From assembly GCF_011745365.1 (NCBI RefSeq), contig NW_024468912.1:4030001-4094000 (forward strand): 64,000 nt of DNA, given 5' to 3'. A program made the position numbers and the translations under genes. This document shows, piece after piece, positions 55,152 through 64,000 of this stretch. The stretch comes from Cryphonectria parasitica EP155 (Eukaryota > Ascomycota > Sordariomycetes > Diaporthales > Cryphonectriaceae). Within the stretch, counting starts at the first letter, position 1. Each line of letters begins with the position of its first letter. Below the pieces are notes generated by a model. That model was given only the letters and a program-made list of their open reading frames with translations. It ran no database searches and had not been told where the DNA came from.

Positions 55152-57046
55152 GAAGCCCCTTCCGACCGACAACACCTTTTTACCCGCCTGCCTCGAACTT
55201 TTTTGTACAAGTACCAATCAACCAACCAACCCGGCGTCAACTCGAAGGCCATTTCGCTCACGACCGTCACGAACTGTGGGAATGAGTGATGCACGCGCAG
55301 GACATTGGGGGGGTTGCTCGTTGAAGGCCTCCGACCACGGCTTTGCGAATTACATGGAAATTCTTTTTCTCTCGCGTGTTTTCTGGCTGCGCAATAGACT
55401 GAAGTGGCCGTCACTTTGGATTTCACTTTCCGGATCAAGAGGATCGATGGGGGAACTTCGGATGCAGCAGCACACATCGTCATGGTGGACCAGGCAGAGC
55501 ATCTAATCTTCTAGAGCATCATCTGGCTTGTTCCCATGACGGACGGTAAAAGGGTCAGTTGATGCAATCAGGAGACAAACGGACTGATGGATGGGCATCC
55601 CCTTTTCTGACCCCGTGGCCTTTTTTTTTTCCGCCGGGCATGGCGAGTCATCACAGACCACATAATAACATACACTGCTGGAGTTTGTTTTTGTCGTTCT
55701 GATTTTTCCACATGTGAACCTTTCTCCTTCTTCCGTCTCCTCTTGCCTGGTTTTGCCTGCTTTGTTTACGGGTTTCTGGTGGACATTGCTTTCCTCTTTC
55801 GGGTTTCTCCTCCTTCTCCTGAGGTTAGGGACGTAGGTACGAAAGACGCTCAATACGACTGGTCTATCAGACCCTTTCCTGGTCCTCCTTGGCTTGTGCC
55901 GTGTACTGTGTGAAAAGACGACTCCTAATAACACCAGTCACCATCCTGATGAACCTCCCCCTTTCCACATTGTTGGACTCGGATATGCTAAAAAAGCGCC
56001 AACTCGCGGTGATGACTTACCTGGCCGACCAAATTGCCTCAGAGTCGACTCGGAGTCCCATGAGTAGCCTGGGTTGCAGTGACGTAGCATGTGCCCTCCT
56101 TCAGAGCCGAAGTCTTTGCAACAGGTTTAATGTATGTTACCTCCAGTGACTTCTGGTCTATGTTGTAAGTCGGTCCGTTAGGAGACCTTGGAATTTGGGG
56201 AGAACAACCCCCTGAGGTAGTTGTGCTGAGCGCGGTGAATTCTCCCTTGCGACCTGAATGTGCTGGTCAGAGATCGTGACTGGAAGACAGGTGTTGCGTT
56301 GAGGCCTTCCTTTTTGGGGAAGGGGAGGGGGGTTAATCCAGTCCTTGTTTGGGGTTGGGTATTGATTTTTGTGTAGAATGGCTTAGTTCTTGGTGCAGAG
56401 AGAGTGAGTGTGTCTTTGTGTGGCTGGCCATGTTTCCTTTTTTTCCCTCTGTCTCCTCTCTTCTGCTGCACTTTCAAGGCTTGTAGATCTATTCTTAAGA
56501 AAGACAACTTCTTATCCAGATTACATCCGTAACAATCAACTGTATTTGTTGCAAACTCTCTCGAATTTAGAGAGGGGGGAAAATGGCATATACTTCTTGC
56601 ACCCCCCCCCCCCCCACCTTCCAATTTATTTAAAGTATTATGACATGCAGCCCTTCCCCTTATACTTTTCACTCTCTCCATGTCAAAGGGCATGCGAGAG
56701 TCGTTTTGTCATCAGGATCATTATGAAATTCCCATCATCATCAGAACAATCATAAGGGGGGGGGGGGGGGGAAGAAGAAAGAATCGAAGCAGTGCCAACT
56801 GGCTCCAGCACAAAATCAGAAACCAGACACATGCACAACCCAGGCCCTTAGAAAATAAAAAATAGAAGGACAGCTTAAGGCACACACACACACTTTTCGT
56901 CTCATCCAAAATAAAACACCAGAACTCCTCTTTTCTTCTTCTTCTTCTTCTTCTTCTTCTCTTCTTCTTCTTCTCTTCTTCTTCTTCTTCTTCTTCTTCT
57001 TCTTCTTTCTCTCTTCTTTCTTCCCCCCTCCTTTCCACAGGACCTT
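55152..57046. other. Intergenic region between convergent YPT1 and a large unknown gene
   Basis: No coding family is recognised. It has C and G runs (56604-56616, 56757-56771) and a long CTT tract next to the downstream stop. Confidence 0.55.
56934..57010. repeat. (CTT)n compound repeat
   Basis: About 25 CTT units with a few two-base interruptions, starting some 35 bp beyond the stop codon of the minus-strand gene, so it is probably in its 3' untranslated region. Confidence 0.93.
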
Positions 57047-57550
57047 CTACGTCAACCCAAGCCACTTCATCGCCTTCCTGCTATTCCCCTTGCGCAGCTC
57101 GCTAGTACGCATATACATGGGCATCAGCCGCCTCTCCTCGTCATCATAAAACTCCCCCTCCCTCTCTTCCGTCTCCGTCGCCATACTGACGGCGTACAGG
57201 CTCGGCGGCCCCCCAGCCATCCCATGACCTTCGTCGCCGCCATTAGTGAGGGACCGCGGCCCCGGTGTCGCGATGTGGCCCAGCCCAAGCACGCCCAAGC
57301 GGCTTCGTGCCGAGCGGATGCTGCCGCGCGAGGGCGAGCTGTCCCTCTTCGCCAGGAAGGGCGGAATTGGTGGGACGGGAGGGGCGGGTGGCGATGACAG
57401 GAGAGCAGATGGTGACCTGCGGCCAACAACGACGTCGCTGCTGGGAGAGAGCGGCGGCGACACGGGCGCGGCCGTGAACCTGCTCACCACACTCGGCAGC
57501 GGTCGTGCGCCTCTGCCCACCATCCCGACTGCAGCTGGTCTGGTACCATA

Positions 57551-57581
<31 letters not shown>

Positions 57582-60476
57582 GAAGCAGACCGTGACATGT
57601 CGGGCATATAGAAGGAATCAATCTCGACAAGGGCCTTCAGGATGGCCGAGATGAAGGAGGCGATCTCGGCCTCTGTGGCGGTGGAGGGCAGGAGGTAGTC
57701 TGCCCGGGAGAAGGACTGGCGGTTTCTGGGCACTGGGAAGGGGGACATTGGCTGTGATGATGATGATACTGCTGCTGCTCCTACTCGGAAGTCGGGGATG
57801 AAAGGAGACCCTGGGAGCAGGAGTGCGTTCAGGGTTTTTTCTATGGTCGGTGTGGAGTCTTCTGAGGAGGCATTGGACGAGGATGCGGATCTGGATGAGA
57901 TGTGGGCAGCGCGCAGCGGAAATAGAGAAGGGGAGGGGGAAGAAGAAAAGGAGGAGGGAATCTCTTCACTGGACGGGGACGAGGCCTCGGCGTCGATGAT
58001 ACCTGCCACCTTGAGCATGTCTGAGCCGATAAGCTCCTGTAGCGCAAGGACGGTGGCGAGGTGCTCTGCTGGATATTCGAGGAGGAGAAAGCGGGTCATG
58101 GTGTTGCTCGCCAGATACGTCTCCAGTTGAGGAACCAGGAGACAGGCGAGGAGATAGGGATGATCCAAGATTTTGTGGTGTGCTGGGTCGATCAGGTGTT
58201 GTGTGGTGATGGAATGCATGGCGTTGGCTATCAAGTATCTGTAGAGCCATTGTCAGTAAAAAAAAAACAAAAAAAACAACCACCTTCTTCTGCTTTTCCA
58301 TGGTCATAGTCAGACTGTCATGAGTGGTAGTGGTGGTAGCCTACCTGATATCCAGACGGCCACTGCGAGACATTCCATTCGACCTCGAGCCCAGTTTCTC
58401 AACCTGTCCAGTGAGCGCTGAGAACAACTCCCTCCTCACACCTCTCTGACACCCAATGGCTAGAATAAGATCGGCGGTCCTCGCTCTCGGCTTCTTGTTC
58501 CCTGTAGTCTCAGATTCCTCAAAGATGGGCTTCCACAGCCGCTCAGCGTCAAAGAGCGAGGGGCAGCTGAATCGATGCTGTTCGCCATCCCGACGAGAAG
58601 GAAAGTACACATCCAGTACCACCCGCAGCGCATTTTGCATCGCAACAGCGTTGGGATGACTGTTGAAGGACAAGTCATGAAAATTTGTGTTCGTCTGTCT
58701 GGCGACTGGAGATATTGGGGTCTGCGCCGGAGTCGAGGGCTGTTGCTGGGTGTCCAGAGGCGGCGGAGGCGGCGGCGGCTTTAATGGTTGTAATACCGCG
58801 TTGGAGGCGGCGCGGACGTCGTGGTTCCCACGAGCTGCAGATGGGCCATAGTCTGATGCCTCGTCCGAAGAAGGCACCTCAGCTACTGGAGACAACCCAA
58901 TCTGGTTGTCCTCCAGGTCGAAGAGATCCACCGTCCGAGGTGTGGATGGATATGAATCCTCATCCATTGTCCCGAATGAGTAAGGCGACGTGACTGTGCG
59001 TGGGTAGGAGGCGTCGTCTCTGAACAGGTGGATGATGGAGTCTAGGACATAATCAGATCCCTCGCCAGTGAAGTGGATGACGAGATCTTCATGAAGCGGC
59101 AGCACAGGCTGCAGAACTCCATAGGACTCGTCCTGCTGCTCATCGGATCTCGCCGCAGCGTCACTCCCCTGGTGATTATTATAAATCTCCCTCGCAGGTC
59201 TGGGAAGGCTTTCGGTAAAGGTCGGGGATTTTCGAATCGTCGTCGTGTGTGCCTTGACAAACTGGACGTCGGGTAGGTGGAGAAGGTTGTTGCTAGAGTA
59301 AGGGTCTTCCACAATCGACCAGTGCCTACTCTTGGCCTCAGGACTGTCCAGTGGCGACGCGCTGTTCTTCGGAGGTGAAATACCCATGGTGATGGCTGCC
59401 CTGCGGTGAAGCGCGTGGTCCAGTGCCAGGTCATCGAGTGATCGTGTTTTCCTGGTCGATCTGTGCGATTTGGAGGCTTGCATTTGTACGAGTCTCGCTT
59501 CGCCGTAGACCACACCATCCGGCGTAGCAGGAGGCGACATGTAGTTATCGGTGGCCAGCGAGAGAGGACGAGGGGCCGATCGACTCTCGGGGCTGCGTTC
59601 GTTGGTGCCAGACTCGACCGCTGAGCCTACAAGTCGGTTGGGCACCGACACTCTTAACCTCGGAGGAGTGCCTTGCTGGTCTCTCGACGTAGTATGCTGC
59701 TGCTGCGTTTCATGCTGTCTCGTGGCTTCCTCCTTGGGCTGGCTGGCCAGTTCCTCCTCGTCCATGTCATAGAGGATGCTGTCTTCCTCGTCTGGTGGCG
59801 CTCCGAAGACAAAGAATGGTGAGTCCTCGCCCGGGTCGTCCGAGAAAGCGAGCATCGGCAGGCTCAAGCTCCGCGGTCGTGTCCTGATGTAGCAGTCGAT
59901 CGGTTGGAGTGACTCGGTCTCCTGATAGAGAACATCGGCGGCCCTCATTGCCCTGGTGATGGGATCCTCATCATCATCATCCTCTTCCCGCAGCATGGCC
60001 TCTCTGTCCCGCTCGCTATCCAGCAGATCCAGGGCTTCCTGGTTCACGTGCTTCTCCTCCAGGTCCAAGCCTTTGGTGCCATCCCTCACAACGTCCCTGA
60101 ATATCGACTCCGCCCTGTGGATGTCACCGAATGTTTGTCGCTCGTTGATGACCGAGATACACTGCGCCACCGCGCTGGCAGTTCCCCCGTGGAGGAACAC
60201 TAGCCTCGTCTTGTTGTCCCTGCCTAGTTCGTTGAGAAACTGCAGAGCAACGTCGCGACGCACCAGGGCCGCCTCATGGACGTCTTTGACGTAGGATCGA
60301 GCGCTGAAACGGGTCTTGGTGTTGCTGTCTCCTGTCATGTAGTGTTGCACACTGGGTAAGATCAGGACTTGTGAGCATGTGGGGAGGAGTCCAAGTTGTG
60401 TTGACACAATGTCGGCCGGACCTTCGAAAGCGACCAGACTTCCATGGCATTGTTGTCCCACAGCTTCCATCATCAT
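57047..60476 (-). CDS. Large conserved fungal protein of unknown function
   Basis: Two exons, 60476-58345 and 58238-57047, give 1107 residues. Joining ATATCAG to ATACTTG gives RLDIRYLIANAMHSITTQHL across the splice, an uninterrupted helix-like segment. The N-terminal ~90 residues look folded and include LVAFEGPADIVSTQLGLLPT and, later, TRLVFLHGGTASAVAQCISV. The middle is acidic and Ser/Pro-rich, with one folded block around LHEDLVIHFTGEGSDYVLDS. A third block, FHDLSFNSHPNAVAMQNALR to LYLASNTMTRFLLLEYPAEH-like sequence around the splice, is helical. The C-terminus is Ser/Pro-rich with a poly-Ala run and ends KAMKWLGLT. The alternation of short conserved blocks and disorder is typical of a filamentous-fungus-specific protein. 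The start is MMMEAVGQQ (A at -3); an ATG at 60602 would add 42 residues. I cannot assign a function. Confidence 0.8.
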
Positions 60477-63467
60477 CGTCACGGAGCCCAGAGTTGGCGT
60501 CCTGTGTTCGCCTGTCAGTGCTCGAGACTGATTTGTACCGCCAAAGTTAATTTTTTTTGGAAGGATGTTATTGTATATCTCAGAAGCAAGGGAGGGGACC
60601 AAACGTGTCGAAAGACGTCATCTAGTCCTATGTTCTGCCGTGCATAGAGGTTCTTCTGGATTCCCTTGCGTTCCCCCGCGGGTTCCGTAACAGCATACGC
60701 ACGCCGAATATGAGGGGGCCCGGCCAGAGAGGGAAAAAGGTGAAAGTGCGTCGGTCTAATGAACAATACCGTAGTGGGTAGCACAGATAGAGCAAGCAAG
60801 GTTTGATCAGGACACGCCGTATGCTCTGCCTCGATGGATCACTAAAGGCCCAAGACGAGGAAAAGCAACGCCAACACTCGGATATTAACTCTGGCTGAAG
60901 ATAGTTATGTGTGAGAGATGGTGACCAAAGGTCGAGGCAAGACCTCGAAAAGAGGGGAGGGAGAGAGAGTAGTGTGACAATGGGCGAGAAATTATCGTCC
61001 GTCCTACCTGACTTTCCTTTGGGCCACTCCGGGACAGCTCTGGATCTTGGGGTGTGTGTGACAGCCAGCGAGCAGCGATCCGAAGCAGACTGGAGAGTCT
61101 CAGCAATGAATGGCAGTGCTTCGTTCGCTCTACCTAAACCTGTAGGCGCCACGGAGAAACCAAATAGGGTGTTCGACGATGCGCCCGGACTAACGCCATG
61201 CGCTTTCCAACGAGCTGGCGCCGTTCGTCGAGATCGGTCTAACGGCCCAGTCCTCCCAATACGACTCTCGGCAGTATCCGGGGTTATGCTTGGGATGCAG
61301 CTCGTCATCCTCCTATGGCCAATGAGCAAGACAGAGTAAGCGTCTGAGCACCTCGGAAAGATGCATAGCTGGCTGGTTGGCTGGCTGGTTGGCTGGCTGG
61401 TTGGCTGGCTGGTTGGCTGGCTGATTCACTCCAAAGGGCTTCCTTCATCCAAGCGTCTCTGCGCTGATTTAGCGGCACCGTTTGCTCCAGCCCCAATCTA
61501 GGAACGCGAGTCTAATAGACTTTTTCCACAAAGGCTCTCGAGTCAAAAGCCGTCCATGCATAGGGTTAACTTGGTAAGTAGCTCTCGCGCGCACTTGCAT
61601 CGGACGATTATACCAAAATTGCCTGATCATCATGCAGTAGTAGTTCGTTTTGATACACGCCCCGGCACTGTAGCGAGCGGTGCGCAATGGGTGGGAGAGA
61701 GAGGGGGGAAACTTCTGCGAGTGTACAGGTGTCGGCTCGGCCAGCGGCGGATCTTGAAGCACTACATTAGTTCCCAGGATATCTCTGCTGCGGCCGCCCA
61801 CTCCGCCGGCAAATACTAGCCTGTCTCGTGGAGGCCAGTGACAGGCAGTCCTCTCGACACTTGTGGCTTGCCGCCTCACGGATGTGTTACCAATCACGGG
61901 CGACGAGGCGGGCGAAAAGGGCCAAGACCCGGAAGGCCATGGCCCCTAGTCAAGGATACGGCTTGAGCCCGACAACCAAAGCACGTTCGCGAAGGTCGAC
62001 GAGAACAGCCGACAGGCACGCGAGTTGTGATCCGTGACGAAGAGTAACGTTGAGCCAACAATGGTAGGACGAGGCGACGATCAGTGTTCGACATGTATCG
62101 ACCCGTAATTCCCCCATCACGTCCGCCAATCATTGACTACCTCGACCCGAAGGCTGAGGATAAAGACATACCCTCTCGATATATAGTAAGATCCCGTAAT
62201 AATCTTTTGGGCAGCCAGTGTGGGTGTGTGGGTGTGTGTGAGTGTGTGTATGTGTCTAGGTCCCAGGGTTGTATGGTCCGCTGCGTTAACTCTTTTTCCT
62301 TCTTTTTCTTCGTGTTCGTGTCGTGTGTCGAGAGTTTAGAGAGAAAGAGAGATTTTGTTTCACACCACTTAAGACGCAGGATCGCCGCCGCAACGCCACA
62401 TGCTGCGCTAATGCGGCTCCGTCCTGCTTGACTGCCATTGCATGGGCTGAAACGACTTGTGATGATAGAGCCATGCAGGGCGGCTGAAGGCTTGATGAGT
62501 TGGTACCACAGTAGGTTGCAGTTGATATCCATTTGTGTAGTAGTAGGCCCACGAGGGCTTACATCCGGGGTCCCCACTGCCAATCCCACCCTAGAGCCCA
62601 GCCGGTGATCCACCTTATCTGACGAAGGATAATCCTTTGAGCTTCCCTTACAGCTCCTGACCATCCAGGCCTCGAGAGGTGATTCCATTGTTGTGATATA
62701 TCCGAGTCTCGTGGAGATGATGATGAGCAGAAACTCAAACGCCGTTGGTCAGTAAGATTCCAATGGGATTCCGCGCGATGCAAGGAGCCGCCTTCATGCA
62801 CTTCCCCTGCGTTATCCTGGGCATATTATTGCGCCCGCTAATGCCGTAATGCCGTCAAAAGCAAGTCTGTAATATCCTGTGCCGTGTCAATAAAACGATG
62901 TGACGATGGGCCTTGTGTGTGTGCTCTCTGCGTTCCATTGCCGCCTGTCTTTTATCCCAGCTTCTCCCAACAAGGCATCGACCGTTGTGGAAGACTGGCA
63001 ATGAAGGTATGCCACGCCACGTGCCACCGTTAGCAAGGCTTGACGCAGCGTAACCCTCTGACATCCAGCAGCGATAGCGAGGTCAATTTCCGGCCAGCCA
63101 GCGATGGTCAGAACACGGAGGACAGTTCTTCACGCAGACTATCCGTTCTCTGAGCAATTTGTGCTTTTCAATTCTCTTTATTGAGTCGCATATAGCCTCC
63201 AGAGGCCGCGAGTTGACTTGGGGCCGAGCCCATTCCTTTTCGGGCTTTTCAGCGTGTTGAGGGCCTGAGGAGAGCCAGCCAGTATGACCGAGTCTACCAG
63301 CTGGGCGCATCTACCAGAATCCCTCGTGGGCTTCGCAGGCCTATGAGGCTTGGTTGATGCCCAACGGAGTGGGTGGTCAAACAGCAGGGTGGAAGTGAGG
63401 TCTGCTATTGGAGGCATCCTCAAGTTTCGAGGGTGGGAAGGCAGCCAGCTGAGCGCACTCCTTCGAG
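60477..63467. other. Intergenic region upstream of the large unknown gene
   Basis: About 3 kb. The minus-strand frame 61329-60628 shows no family resemblance. The region has a 12-bp minisatellite and a GT-rich tract at 62219-62251. No gene, tRNA or repeat family is recognised. Confidence 0.5.
61368..61426. repeat. 12-bp minisatellite, five copies
   Basis: Five head-to-tail copies of GGCTGGCTGGTT, the first lacking one base and the last ending GATT. The inner GGCT duplication gives a nested 4-bp/12-bp structure. Confidence 0.93.
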
Positions 63468-64000
63468 CTAGTCGTCCATCAGCTCGGCCAGTTCGGCTTC
63501 CTCCTCGGCAGTGAGCATGCCGTTAGGCTCCTCTACCCTGGCAGGCTCAGTTTCTGCTCCATTGGTCGGGGGCTTGCTTTGCTCCTCCACCGCGGCGTCG
63601 AGTCCTGCCTTACCCAGCGGCCAGACTCGTACTGTGCCATCAATGCTGACGCTTACAAGCCTCTCATCATGACCCTTGCCTCTCTCAAGGACAACCAGAT
63701 CCGTCACTTCGTCGTAGTGACCCTCCAGGGCGCAATACAACGCCCCAGACGTTCGGTCCCAGCATTTCAAGTCCTCGTCCCTTCCCGCAGTGATAATCCA
63801 CTGTTCCGTCACCCCCACTGCGCGGACGTGGTCTCCATGTTCCAGGCAGTCTTCAGTTGTGAAAGCCTTGCCGCGGGACAAGCATCTGGCAGTCCCGTCC
63901 GCGCTGGCAGTCCACAGATCGATCTCATCGCCAGCTCGGTCGAACAAGATCTTGTACACTCCCGTCTCGTGTACAGAGAGCAGCCTCCTCTCTACATTGG
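63468..64000 (-). CDS. WD40-repeat protein, C-terminal part (cut by window edge)
   Basis: The frame is open to the right edge, so the N-terminus is missing; 177 codons are visible. Three WD40 blades can be read: VYKILFDRAGDEIDLWTASA with DGTARC; DHVRAVGVTEQWIITAGRDE with LKCWDR; and HYDEVTDLVVLE with SVSIDGTVRVW. Each has the strand pattern ending in W or C plus dipeptide. The tail after the last blade is acidic (GMLTAEEEAELAELMDD) and looks like a short exposed C-terminus. The family member is not identified. Confidence 0.85.
   Translation of the reverse strand, partial: NVERRLLSVHETGVYKILFDRAGDEIDLWTASADGTARCLSRGKAFTTEDCLEHGDHVRAVGVTEQWIITAGRDEDLKCWDRTSGALYCALEGHYDEVTDLVVLERGKGHDERLVSVSIDGTVRVWPLGKAGLDAAVEEQSKPPTNGAETEPARVEEPNGMLTAEEEAELAELMDD

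Noticed and set aside
60628..61329. 233-codon minus-strand frame upstream of the large unknown gene
   Set aside because: No conserved motif, composition of random sequence, and it does not splice in phase to the downstream gene in any way I could support.
61368..61426. Could the 12-bp array be a CRISPR or telomere-like array?
   Set aside because: No spacers, wrong period and not a TTAGGG-type unit; it is a simple minisatellite.

Overview
The window is nuclear DNA of a filamentous ascomycete (Pezizomycotina, most likely a Sordariomycete). The evidence is gene architecture: short 43-180 nt introns with GTRNGT donors, CTRAC/CTGAC branch sites and YAG acceptors; an NRC-2 type kinase; fungal-specific families (2EXR, CorA-like, a large WD40/disordered protein); and intergenic DNA full of microsatellites and C/G or T homopolymers. 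I could not place it to genus. I see no CRISPR, bacterial operon, rRNA, tRNA or intact transposon. Fourteen protein-coding genes are complete and a fifteenth runs off the right edge. All exon structures were built by hand from splice signals, reading phase and remembered family conservation.

Left third (1-16.9 kb): about 11.5 kb without a recognisable gene but rich in simple repeats, then a 1685-residue WD40 protein on the plus strand in five exons.

Middle (19-29 kb) is a compact housekeeping block: PIG-H/GPI15 (GPI-anchor synthesis) converges on a Deg1/PUS3 tRNA pseudouridine synthase; that gene diverges from an atypical Rho-like GTPase, which converges on RNA polymerase III subunit RPC9; then come a PRS1-type PRPP synthetase and a four-knuckle CCHC zinc protein. 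Several act in nucleotide or tRNA metabolism, but eukaryotic neighbours need not be co-regulated.

30-43 kb: a CorA-like membrane protein, an NRC-2/Fpk1-type AGC kinase, an AT-hook/C2H2 protein and a carnitine acetyltransferase that looks cytosolic (FacC-like). 45.9-52.3 kb: a secreted GH28 rhamnogalacturonan hydrolase, a 2EXR-domain protein and a conserved protein with a possible mitochondrial presequence. 54-60.5 kb: the Rab GTPase YPT1 and a 1107-residue conserved protein of unknown function. 63.5-64 kb: the C-terminal part of a WD40 protein.

No clear new multi-gene system stands out. The items most worth a second look are the Rho-like GTPase with substituted G-motifs, competing donor sites after an 11-nt YPT1 exon, a GC-AG intron in RPC9, a possible dual-targeting start in PUS3, the poly-TTC intron of the zinc-knuckle gene, and recurring TAGTAC/GTAC clusters in gene-free DNA.
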